DNA of 64,000 nucleotides, from positions 4,611,258 to 4,675,257 of the forward strand of contig NZ_HG322949.1 in assembly GCF_000723165.1 (NCBI RefSeq). The letters run 5' to 3'. Numbering within the stretch: the stretch's first letter is position 1; each line of letters starts with the position of its first letter. The notes below the pieces were generated by a model, which had not been told where the DNA came from, ran no database searches, and worked only from the letters and a program-made list of their open reading frames with translations. The translations under genes and the position numbers were made by a program. The DNA comes from Janthinobacterium agaricidamnosum NBRC 102515 = DSM 9628 (GTDB lineage: Bacteria; Pseudomonadota; Gammaproteobacteria; Burkholderiales; Burkholderiaceae_D). Positions 56,395 through 64,000 of this stretch are shown in pieces.

Positions 56395-59169
56395 ATGAGC
56401 ACATCCCCCCTGATCCGCGCTTCCCGTTTTTACCAGCGCTGGCTGAATGCCGCTCCGGAACGGGCCGCCAAGATGGAACAATTCGCCGCCGCGCCGCTGG
56501 CCGGGGCCGACCTGGACGCCTTGCTGGCGGCCGAAAGCGCGGCGGTATCGCCGCCGCTGCCCTTGCAGCGCGCGATGCGCCGCCTGCGCAACCTGCTGGT
56601 CTGCGGCTTGATCCGGCGCGACCTGGACGGTCTTGCCGACCTGCATGAAGTGGTCACCGCCATGACCGAGTTCGCCGATTTTGCGATCCGGCGCCATGTG
56701 CGGGCCTTGATGGCCGACATGGTGGCCTTGCACGGCATGCCGGTCGGCGCAGAGTCCGGCGAAGCGCAGGAATTGATGGTGCTGGCGATGGGCAAGCAAG
56801 GCGGCGGCGAGCTGAATGTATCGTCCGACATCGACCTGATCTTCGTGTACCCGGAAGATGGCGATACGCAAGTAACCGAAGCCGGCCAGCGCAGCCTGTC
56901 CAACCATGAATTTTTCATCCGTCTTGGCAAGAAGCTGATCGCGGCGCTGTCGGAAATCACCGAAGACGGCTTTACGTTCCGGGTCGACATGGCGTTGCGG
57001 CCGAACGGCGGTTCCGGCCCGCTGGCGGCCAGCCTGGCGATGGTCGAGCAATACCTGATCGTCCAGGGCCGCGAGTGGGAACGCTACGCCTGGGTCAAGG
57101 CGCGCGCGGTGACCGGCACGGCGGCCGATATCGCCGCGCTGGACGCCATCGTGCGGCCGTTCGTGTTCCGCCGCTACCTCGATTTCGGCGTCATCGACGC
57201 GATCCGCACCATGCATGGCCAGATACGCGCCGAGGTCAACCGGCAGGAGCGGCTGCATCCTGACCGCAGCAACAACGTCAAGCTAGGCCGCGGCGGAATC
57301 CGCGAAATCGAATTCCTGGCGCAGGTGTTTCAATTGATACGAGGCGGCCGCGACACGGCGCTGCGCGACCGTTCGACCCGGGCCACCTTGCGCGTGGTGG
57401 CCGAAAAAGGCTTGCTGGAACCGGCCATCGTCGAGCAACTGCTGGCGTCGTACACCTTCTTGCGCAATCTGGAACACCGTCTGCAATACCTGGACGACGC
57501 ACAAACCCACACCTTGCCGGCCAACGACAGCGACCGGCTGCTGGTCGCGCACATGATGGGTTTGCCCGACACGGCCACCCTGCTGGGCCAGCTGGAAGCG
57601 CACCGGGTATTCGTCGCCGGCCAGTTCGATGAAATGTTCAGCGACAAGAGCAGCGCGCCGGCCGACGGCAAGCTGGACCCGCAGTCGAGCAATGACTGCG
57701 CCGATCCGGACAACCATGAAGCGATCGAGGCGCGTTTCGCGGCGCTCGGTTTCAGCGATCCGGCCGGCGCCGCGCGGCGCCTGATCGCCACGTGGCAGGC
57801 GCCGCGCCTGCAATCGCTGCCGGAAGCGAGCCGCAACCGGCTGGTGGCGCTGGTCAACTCGGCCCTGCCGCTGATCGCTTCCTGCGGCCAGCCGGCCAAC
57901 GGCGCCAACCATCTGGCGACGCTGGGCCGCCTGCTCGATTTCCTGGAAGCCATCGCGCGCCGTTCGGCCTACCTGTCGCTGCTGACCGAATATCCGCATA
58001 CGCTGGCGCGGGTGGTGCGCATGGTGTGCGCCAGCGGCTGGGCCGCGACTTTCCTGACCCAGCATCCTATCCTGCTCGATGAATTGCTCGATGAGCGGCT
58101 GCACAATTCGGTGCCCGACCCGGCCGCGCTGGCGCTCGACCTGCAACAGCAACTGGCCGGCGCCAGCGGCGATACCGAACGGCAAATGGATATCTTGCGC
58201 GAAGTGCATCATGCGCAATTGTTCCACTGGCTGGCGCAAGACCTGGCCGGCGACCTGACGGTCGAAAAGCTGGCGGATTATTTGTCGTCGCTGGCCGACA
58301 TCATTGTCGCCGCGACCATCCAGGGCGCGTGGCAGACCGTCGCCACGCGCCACCGCGAGGTGCCGAAATTCGCCGTCATCGCGTACGGCAAGCTGGGCGG
58401 CAAGGAACTCGGGTACGTGTCGGACCTGGACGTGATCTTCCTGTTCGACGACGACGACCAGGAAGCGCCGATGCTGTACGCCAAGCTGGCGCAGCGCTTC
58501 ATCACATGGATGACGGCGCATACCTCGGCCGGCATCCTGTTCGATATCGATATCGCGCTACGTCCCGACGGCGCTTCAGGTATGCTGGTGTCCAGCGTAC
58601 AGGCATTCGAGAAATACCAGGACAGCTCGGCGTGGATCTGGGAACACCAGGCGTTGACGCGGGCCCGTTTCTGCGCCGGCGACATCGCCATCGGCCAGCG
58701 TTTCGAGCGCATCCGCGACAAGGTGCTGCGCAAGGAACGTTCCGAAAGCTGCGGCTTGAAACAGGAAGTGGTGAACATGCGCAAGAAAATGCGCGACGCC
58801 CATCCTGCCAAGCCGCCGCTGTTTGATCTGAAACAAGATCCGGGCGGCATGATCGATATCGAATTCATGGTGCAATACCTGGTCTTGCAATATGCGGCGC
58901 GCTACCCGGAATTGACGGCCAACGCCGGCAATATCGCCCTGCTGAAACTATGCGGCCAGCTCGGCCTGATCGATGCCGCCCTGGCGGCCAAGGTCGGCGA
59001 CGCTTACCGCGCGCTGCGCAAGATGCAGCACCAGATGCGTTTGCAGGGCCAGGATCTGGCGCGGGTCGAACCGTCCGTATTGCAGGAACATGCGGATCAC
59101 GTCATTACTTTATGGAATAGTTTATTCGGCGCCAGCACACAGGATGGAGCGCCGCATGAGAACCAGTGA
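56395..59169 (+). CDS. glnE: Bifunctional glutamine synthetase adenylyltransferase/deadenylylase
   Basis: GlnE adds and removes AMP on glutamine synthetase in response to PII and glutamine. The 924-residue protein has two nucleotidyltransferase domains: the adenylyl-removing half with GKQGGGELNVSSDIDLIF (133-150) and the adenylylating half with GKLGGKELGYVSDLDVIFLF (665-684). Each is followed by a helical regulatory domain. All metal-binding Asp pairs (SDIDLIF and SDLDVIF) are present. It stands alone in its orientation at this position, followed by a DUF1275 gene. Confidence 0.97.
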   Translation: MSTSPLIRASRFYQRWLNAAPERAAKMEQFAAAPLAGADLDALLAAESAAVSPPLPLQRAMRRLRNLLVCGLIRRDLDGLADLHEVVTAMTEFADFAIRRHVRALMADMVALHGMPVGAESGEAQELMVLAMGKQGGGELNVSSDIDLIFVYPEDGDTQVTEAGQRSLSNHEFFIRLGKKLIAALSEITEDGFTFRVDMALRPNGGSGPLAASLAMVEQYLIVQGREWERYAWVKARAVTGTAADIAALDAIVRPFVFRRYLDFGVIDAIRTMHGQIRAEVNRQERLHPDRSNNVKLGRGGIREIEFLAQVFQLIRGGRDTALRDRSTRATLRVVAEKGLLEPAIVEQLLASYTFLRNLEHRLQYLDDAQTHTLPANDSDRLLVAHMMGLPDTATLLGQLEAHRVFVAGQFDEMFSDKSSAPADGKLDPQSSNDCADPDNHEAIEARFAALGFSDPAGAARRLIATWQAPRLQSLPEASRNRLVALVNSALPLIASCGQPANGANHLATLGRLLDFLEAIARRSAYLSLLTEYPHTLARVVRMVCASGWAATFLTQHPILLDELLDERLHNSVPDPAALALDLQQQLAGASGDTERQMDILREVHHAQLFHWLAQDLAGDLTVEKLADYLSSLADIIVAATIQGAWQTVATRHREVPKFAVIAYGKLGGKELGYVSDLDVIFLFDDDDQEAPMLYAKLAQRFITWMTAHTSAGILFDIDIALRPDGASGMLVSSVQAFEKYQDSSAWIWEHQALTRARFCAGDIAIGQRFERIRDKVLRKERSESCGLKQEVVNMRKKMRDAHPAKPPLFDLKQDPGGMIDIEFMVQYLVLQYAARYPELTANAGNIALLKLCGQLGLIDAALAAKVGDAYRALRKMQHQMRLQGQDLARVEPSVLQEHADHVITLWNSLFGASTQDGAPHENQ

Positions 59170-59203
59170 ATATCGCTGCAAAACATCGCAGCAAAGGAGC
59201 AAC

Positions 59204-59965
59204 ATGCACTTCCCGTATCTGTTCCACCTCAGCGGCGACAAACGCAATGTACGCACCGATCGCCATCTGGGCTGCTTATTGGCCTTTATCGCCGGCATGG
59301 TCAATGTCGGCGGCTTTTTGGCAATTGGCAGCTATACCTCGCACATGACCGGCCTCCTGTCGGCCATGGCTGACGATCTGGTCGATGGCAATGTCTCCGT
59401 GGTACTGGCGGCGCTCAGCGCGTGGGGCGCTTTCCTCGGGGGCGCGGCGATTACCGCGCTGCTGGTCAACTGGGGCAGGCGCCGCAAATTGCACAGCCGC
59501 TTCGCGCTATGTCTGCAACTGGAAGCCGCACTGCTATTGTTCTTCGGCCTGGGCGGCACCTACCTGGCCGGCATGCGCGACTTGCTGGCGCCCGCCACGC
59601 TGCTGCTCTTGTGCTTCATCATGGGCTTGCAAAACGCCATCATCACCACCGTGTCGGGCGCCGTGATCCGCACCACCCATGTGACCGGATTATCGACCGA
59701 TATCGGCATCGAACTTGGCAAGCTGATCTATTACAACCGGCGCCAGCTGCCCGAACTGACCGTCACGGCCAACCGCCAGAAACTGCAATTGCACTCGTTG
59801 CTCGTCGCCTACTTTTTCGCCGGCGGCGTGTGCGGCGCACTGGGTTCCCAGCATATCGATTTTTTCAGCGCCACCATCCTGCTGTCGCTGATACTGGGCG
59901 CACTGTCGATCGGCCCGGTCTGGCGCGACGTGCGCATCCTGGCGCGCTTTTATCGCCGCAAATAA
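59204..59965 (+). CDS. YoaK/DUF1275 family membrane protein
   Basis: The 253-residue protein has about six membrane helices and the typical DUF1275 motifs: GMVNVGGFLAIGSYTSHMTG in the first helices, GLQNAIITTVSGAVIRTTHVTG, and a late hydrophobic FFSATILLSLILGALSI. The start at 59204 is supported by AAGGAG at five bases; the frame is open upstream into glnE. Some relatives have been linked to transport, but there is no established function. A bidirectional terminator follows. Confidence 0.9.
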   Translation: MHFPYLFHLSGDKRNVRTDRHLGCLLAFIAGMVNVGGFLAIGSYTSHMTGLLSAMADDLVDGNVSVVLAALSAWGAFLGGAAITALLVNWGRRRKLHSRFALCLQLEAALLLFFGLGGTYLAGMRDLLAPATLLLLCFIMGLQNAIITTVSGAVIRTTHVTGLSTDIGIELGKLIYYNRRQLPELTVTANRQKLQLHSLLVAYFFAGGVCGALGSQHIDFFSATILLSLILGALSIGPVWRDVRILARFYRRK

Positions 59966-59966
59966 T

Positions 59967-60001
59967 AAAAAGCCCGCCGGCTTGAAACGCGGCGGGCTTT
60001 T
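59967..60001. terminator. Bidirectional terminator between the DUF1275 gene and gap
   Basis: AAAAGCCCGCC (59967-59977) pairs with GGCGGGCTTTT (59990-60000) around a 12-base loop, with T tracts on both strands. It serves both convergent genes. Confidence 0.88.
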
Positions 60002-60049
60002 GCGAATATCGCTGCCGGCTTATTCAGCCGGCATTTATTTTTCCAACAC

Positions 60050-61060
60050 TTATTTGGCCGACATCAAGGCCACGGTGGTGTCCAGCATGCGGTTCGAGAA
60101 ACCCCACTCATTGTCGTACCACGACGACACCTTGACCAGGCGGCCCGACACTTTGGTCAGGGTCGCGTCGAAGTTCGACGAAGCAGGATTGTGGTTGAAG
60201 TCGATCGATACCAGCGGTTCGGTCTGGTACGTCAGGATACCGGTCAACGCGCCTTCGGACGCGGTCTTCATCAGCGCGTTGACTTCGTCGACGGTGGTGT
60301 CGCGCTTGGCGATGAACGACAGGTCGACCAGCGACACGTTGATGGTCGGCACGCGGATCGCGAAACCGTCCAGCTTGCCGTTCAATTCAGGCAGCACCAG
60401 GCCAACCGCGGCGGCGGCGCCGGTCTTGGTCGGGATCATGCTCATGGTGGCCGAACGGGCGCGGCGCAAGTCTTCATGCATCACGTCGGACAAGACCTGG
60501 TCGTTGGTATAAGCATGCACGGTGGTCATCAGGCCGCTTTCGATGCCGATCGCGTCATTCAGCGGCTTGACCAGCGGAGCCAGGCAGTTGGTGGTGCACG
60601 ATGCATTCGAAATCACGGTATCCGTGGCTTTCAGCACCTGGTGATTGACGCCGTACACGATGGTGGCGTCGACATCCTTGCCGCCTGGCGCGGAAATGAT
60701 GACTTTCTTGGCGCCGCCCTTCAGGTGGGCCGACGCTTTTTCCTTGGTGGTGAAAAAGCCGGTGCACTCCAGCACCACGTCCACGCCCAGCTCGCCCCAT
60801 GGGATTTCTGCCGGGTTGCGCTGTGCGAAGACGCGGATCGGATCGCCGTTCACGATCATGTTGTCGCCTTCGACGGTGACGGTGCCAGGGAACTTGCCAT
60901 GCGCCGTATCGTAGCGGGTCAGGTGGGCGTTCGACTTGGCGTCGCCGAGGTCGTTAATCGCCACGATCTGGATATCTTGTTTCTTGCCGCCTTCATAGAA
61001 TGCGCGCAAGACATTGCGGCCGATGCGGCCATAACCGTTGATTGCAACTTTGATCGTCAT
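60050..61060 (-). CDS. gap: Glyceraldehyde-3-phosphate dehydrogenase, type I
   Basis: GAPDH oxidises glyceraldehyde-3-phosphate to 1,3-bisphosphoglycerate with NAD. The 336-residue protein has the nucleotide-binding [14 protein letters not shown] (8-21), the catalytic [13 protein letters not shown] with Cys155, and the later [12 protein letters not shown] signature. Asp37 in VAINDLGD fits NAD preference. A strong AGGAG precedes the ATG. It is downstream of tkt on the same strand with a 101-base gap containing a stem-loop; a shared transcript is likely. Confidence 0.97.
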   Translation of the reverse strand: MTIKVAINGYGRIGRNVLRAFYEGGKKQDIQIVAINDLGDAKSNAHLTRYDTAHGKFPGTVTVEGDNMIVNGDPIRVFAQRNPAEIPWGELGVDVVLECTGFFTTKEKASAHLKGGAKKVIISAPGGKDVDATIVYGVNHQVLKATDTVISNASCTTNCLAPLVKPLNDAIGIESGLMTTVHAYTNDQVLSDVMHEDLRRARSATMSMIPTKTGAAAAVGLVLPELNGKLDGFAIRVPTINVSLVDLSFIAKRDTTVDEVNALMKTASEGALTGILTYQTEPLVSIDFNHNPASSNFDATLTKVSGRLVKVSSWYDNEWGFSNRMLDTTVALMSAK

Positions 61061-61127
61061 ACTCTGCTCCTGATTAAAAAGATGAGGTACTTGGCACTAC
61101 ATTCTCATTGATGGTGTTACTACCGAC

Positions 61128-61153
61128 GGCGGCCCGGCCTGAACCCGGCCGCC
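61128..61153 (-). terminator. Stem-loop between tkt and gap
   Basis: GGCGGCC (61128-61134) pairs with GGCCGCC (61147-61153). There is no T tract, so it may be an RNA-processing or partial-termination structure within the tkt-gap unit. Confidence 0.35.
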
Positions 61154-61161
61154 TTGATTCC

Positions 61162-63162
61162 TTATGCCGCGGCGATCACCGACTTCGCCTTGGCCACCAC
61201 GTTGTCCACGGTAAAGCCGAAATGCTTGAACAAGACACTGGCCGGCGCGGATTCGCCGAAGGTGTCGATGCCGACCACGGCGCCTTCCAGGCCGACGTAT
61301 TTGTACCAGAAACTGGTCACGCCTGCCTCGATAGCCACCCGTGGCGTGCCTTTGGTCAACACGCCGGCCTTGTAGGCGGCATCCTGGCGGTCATACACGT
61401 CGGCCGACGGCATCGATACCACGCGGGCCGCGATGCCTTCGGACGCCAGCGCGCTGGCGGCGGCGACCGCCAGTTCCACTTCGGAACCGGTGGCGATCAA
61501 GATCACCTGGGCGTCGGCGACGTCTTGCAGCACGTAGCCGCCACGGCTGATGTCGGCGATCTGTTCGGCGCTGCGCTCTTGATACGGCAAGTTCTGGCGC
61601 GAGAAGATCAGCGTCGACGGGCCATCCTTGCGGCGCACGGCGGCGCCCCAGGCGGCGGCCGATTCGACGGTGTCGCATGGACGCCAGTTGTCCAGGTTCG
61701 GGATCAGCCGCATGGCCGACACGTGTTCGACCGATTGGTGGGTCGGGCCGTCTTCGCCGAGGCCGATCGAATCGTGGGTGAACACGAAGATCGAACGCAG
61801 TTTCATCAGCGCGGCCATGCGCAGCGCATTGCGGCTGTAATCGGAGAAGGTCAGGAAGGTCGCGCCAAACGGGATGTAGCCGCCATGCAGCACGATGCCG
61901 TTCATGATCGCGCTCATGCCGAATTCGCGCACGCCATAGTTGATGTGGTTGCCAGGCTTGCCGGAACGCACAGCGATCGATTCTTTCCAGTTGGTCAGGT
62001 TCGAGCTGGTCAGGTCGGCCGAACCGCCGAGGAATTCAGGCAGCGCCGGCGCCAGCGCCTGGATCGCGTTCTGGCTGGCCTTGCGGGTGGCGATGTTTTC
62101 TTTTTTCTCGACGCACGAGGCGATCGCGGCGGCCAGCACGGTGTCGAAGTTTTCCGGCAAGTCGCCTTTCATGCGGCGCGACAATTCGGCGGCTTGTTGC
62201 GGGAATTGCGCGCTGTACGCGGCAAAACGCTGGTTCCAGTCGTTTTCCAGCAACGCGCCCTGTTCTTTCGCATCCCAGGCGGCGTACATGTCCGCCGGCA
62301 TTTCGAATGGCGCGGCGTCCCAGCCGATGTAAGCGCGCACTGCCGCGATTTCCTTGTCGCCCAGCGCGGCGCCGTGCACTTTGTCGCCGCCTTGCAAATT
62401 AGGCGAACCCTTGCCGATGATGGTCTTGCAGCAGATCAGCGTCGGCTTGTCGGACGTCTTGGCGGCGGTGATGGCGGCGTCCAGCGCGGCCACGTCATGG
62501 CCGTCGACGGCCGGGATCACGTTCCAGCCATAGGATGCGAAACGTTGCGGCGTGTCGTCGGTGAACCAGCCCTCGACCTTGCCGTCGATCGAAATGCCGT
62601 TGTCGTCGTACAGTGCGATCAGCTTGTTCAAGCCGAGGGTGCCGGCCAGCGAACACACTTCGTGCGAGATGCCTTCCATCAGGCAACCGTCGCCGAGGAA
62701 GGCGTACGTGTAGTGATCGACGATATCGAAACCTGGACGGTTGAATTCAGCCGCCAGCAATTGTTCCGACAAGGCCATGCCGACCGCGTTGGCGATACCC
62801 TGGCCCAGCGGACCGGTGGTGGTTTCGACGCCCGGCGTGATATCGACTTCCGGGTGGCCCGGGGTTTTCGAATGCATCTGGCGGAACGCGCGCAGGTCGT
62901 CCATCGACAGGTCGTAGCCGGTCAGGTGCAGCAGCGAGTAATGCAACATCGAGCCGTGGCCGTTGGACAGCAGGAAGCGGTCGCGGTTCAGCCATTTGGG
63001 ATTGGCTGGATTGTGGCGATAATGACCACTCCACAATGCGACGGCGATCTCGGCCATGCCCATCGGCATGCCCGGGTGGCCGGAATTAGCTTGTTGTACA
63101 GCGTCCATCGCCAGTGCGCGGATCGCATTGGCCATCTTGGTGGTAGGGAGCGTAGATTTCAT
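61162..63162 (-). CDS. tkt: Transketolase
   Basis: Transketolase moves two-carbon units between sugar phosphates in the pentose phosphate pathway and supplies erythrose-4-phosphate, a substrate of the DAHP synthase also encoded in this window. The 666-residue protein has the N-terminal [19 protein letters not shown], the thiamine-diphosphate motif beginning GDGCLMEG and ending with the DDNGISIDG segment, and the pyrimidine-binding domain with [14 protein letters not shown]. Length fits the family. It lies upstream of gap on the minus strand, a common arrangement in Burkholderiales. Confidence 0.97.
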   Translation of the reverse strand: MKSTLPTTKMANAIRALAMDAVQQANSGHPGMPMGMAEIAVALWSGHYRHNPANPKWLNRDRFLLSNGHGSMLHYSLLHLTGYDLSMDDLRAFRQMHSKTPGHPEVDITPGVETTTGPLGQGIANAVGMALSEQLLAAEFNRPGFDIVDHYTYAFLGDGCLMEGISHEVCSLAGTLGLNKLIALYDDNGISIDGKVEGWFTDDTPQRFASYGWNVIPAVDGHDVAALDAAITAAKTSDKPTLICCKTIIGKGSPNLQGGDKVHGAALGDKEIAAVRAYIGWDAAPFEMPADMYAAWDAKEQGALLENDWNQRFAAYSAQFPQQAAELSRRMKGDLPENFDTVLAAAIASCVEKKENIATRKASQNAIQALAPALPEFLGGSADLTSSNLTNWKESIAVRSGKPGNHINYGVREFGMSAIMNGIVLHGGYIPFGATFLTFSDYSRNALRMAALMKLRSIFVFTHDSIGLGEDGPTHQSVEHVSAMRLIPNLDNWRPCDTVESAAAWGAAVRRKDGPSTLIFSRQNLPYQERSAEQIADISRGGYVLQDVADAQVILIATGSEVELAVAAASALASEGIAARVVSMPSADVYDRQDAAYKAGVLTKGTPRVAIEAGVTSFWYKYVGLEGAVVGIDTFGESAPASVLFKHFGFTVDNVVAKAKSVIAAA

Positions 63163-63228
63163 GGTGGTGTGGTCAATCGCGGAGTTTGGATTCGTTTGCA
63201 GTAGGGCTTGCTACTTTGGGGACGAAGT

Positions 63229-63237
63229 ATTTTACCA
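63229..63237 (-). promoter_or_regulatory. Possible extended -10 element for tkt
   Basis: TGGTAAAAT on the minus strand gives a TGn extended -10 with TAAAAT about 70 bases before the tkt start; no clear -35 was seen. Confidence 0.3.
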
Positions 63238-63344
63238 GACCGGGGGTGTGCGAATTAAAATTGCACCGCGAAGTCGCGGGTTTTTACTGTGCTTTTGTGC
63301 AACTTCGTCATTTTTTAGCTGTTTTTACTTTTCCAGGACTTTGC

Positions 63345-64000
63345 ATGCCGCGTTTTTTTTGCCCACAAGAACTCGCCGTCGGCGCCCAGCTCACCCTGCC
63401 GGAGGCGGTAGCCCACCATATACAAGTGGTGCGGCTGGCGCCGGGCCACGACATCACCCTGTTCAACGGCCAGGGCGGCGAATACCTGGCCACCTTGTCC
63501 AGCATCGAAAAGCGCCGCGTCACGGCCCAGATCGTGCAGCACCTGCCGCGCGAAACCGAATTGCCGTACGCGGTGACGCTGGCCCAGGCCTTGCCGGAAG
63601 CGTCGAAAATCGACTGGATCATCGAAAAGGCGATCGAACTGGGCGCGTCCGGCATCGAGCCGCTGGCGGCGCAACGCTGCGTGGTGCGCCTGTCGGCCGA
63701 GCGGGCGGAGAAAAAACATGCGCATTGGCAAGGAATCATCGTCTCGGCGTCCGAACAAAGCGGCCGCAACCGGCTGGCGCAACTGGCCCCGCTGCAAGAC
63801 TTCAAAAGCTGGATCAGCCACAGCGATCGCAGCCAGCGCATCATCCTGACGCCGCGCGCCGGGCAATCGCTGGCCGGCTGGGCCCGTGAACAGGCGCCGC
63901 AAGCGGTGACGCTGATGATCGGCCCGGAAGGCGGTTTCAGTATCGACGAAGAAAACCTGGCCATCGCCAACGGCGCGCTGGCGCTGGCGATGGGGCCGCG
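63345..64000 (+). CDS. rsmE: 16S rRNA m3U1498 methyltransferase RsmE, 5' part (3' end outside window)
   Basis: RsmE methylates U1498 of 16S rRNA near the P-site. The frame starts with ATG at 63345, with AGGA about eight bases before it, and runs to the window edge without a stop (218 complete codons). Seen are the N-terminal PUA-like domain (MPRFFCPQELAVG, AHHIQVVRLAPG) and the SPOUT domain with KIDWIIEKAIELGASGIEPL, ERAEKKHAHWQGIIVSASEQ and the SAM-knot IGPEGGFSIDEE. Roughly 25 C-terminal residues are missing. Long minus-strand frames here are shadows. Confidence 0.95.
   Translation, partial: MPRFFCPQELAVGAQLTLPEAVAHHIQVVRLAPGHDITLFNGQGGEYLATLSSIEKRRVTAQIVQHLPRETELPYAVTLAQALPEASKIDWIIEKAIELGASGIEPLAAQRCVVRLSAERAEKKHAHWQGIIVSASEQSGRNRLAQLAPLQDFKSWISHSDRSQRIILTPRAGQSLAGWAREQAPQAVTLMIGPEGGFSIDEENLAIANGALALAMGP

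Noticed and set aside
63308-63970. 220-codon minus-strand frame at the right end
   Set aside because: Antisense to rsmE, which has clear family motifs on the plus strand.

Overview
The window is about 64 kb of a high-GC betaproteobacterial chromosome. The housekeeping gene content and order (scpB-rluB-rimP-nusA-infB-rbfA-truB, tkt-gap, yhdP-nitrilase-tldD opposite glnE), a PEP-CTERM protein, several large TonB-dependent receptors and a MCP ending in a WEEF-type tail point to the Oxalobacteraceae (Janthinobacterium/Duganella/Massilia group). This placement is inference from gene content; no 16S sequence is present.

Left end (1-4931): the 3' part of a vgrG, a DUF4123 adaptor, a DUF3304 lipoprotein (probable immunity protein) and a DUF2235/Tle1-type phospholipase effector form a type VI secretion cargo module. 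The lipoprotein and effector are visibly AT-richer than the flanks, and a decayed vgrG tail follows them. Region 4985-13818: a Fur-box-controlled FecA-like receptor, a PEP-CTERM protein, folE, small hypothetical and lipoprotein genes, a tandem pair of periplasmic TonB_C-domain proteins and a chemoreceptor. Region 14197-27043 (all minus): dusA, typA, the rimP-nusA-infB-rbfA-truB operon with a strong promoter and a premature terminator in its leader, then rluB and scpB.

Region 27484-31072: glucokinase, a DedA-rhodanese fusion and an exported alpha/beta hydrolase, with two strong inverted repeats between glk and dedA. Region 31160-49556 is a transport region: a five-gene oligopeptide-type ABC operon with two paralogous binding proteins, and three large TonB-dependent receptors. 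aroG (DAHP synthase) lies on the minus strand among the receptors. Its leader holds a sigma70-like promoter, a 22-codon reading frame rich in Phe/Tyr codons and an intrinsic terminator that can be replaced by an alternative pairing. This looks like a ribosome-dependent attenuator and is the most interesting regulatory signal in the window.

Right end (49622-64000): tldD, a nitrilase-family amidohydrolase and yhdP (minus), glnE and a DUF1275 membrane protein (plus), gap and tkt (minus), and the 5' part of rsmE, cut by the window edge. No tRNA, rRNA, CRISPR array, IS element or prophage was seen.
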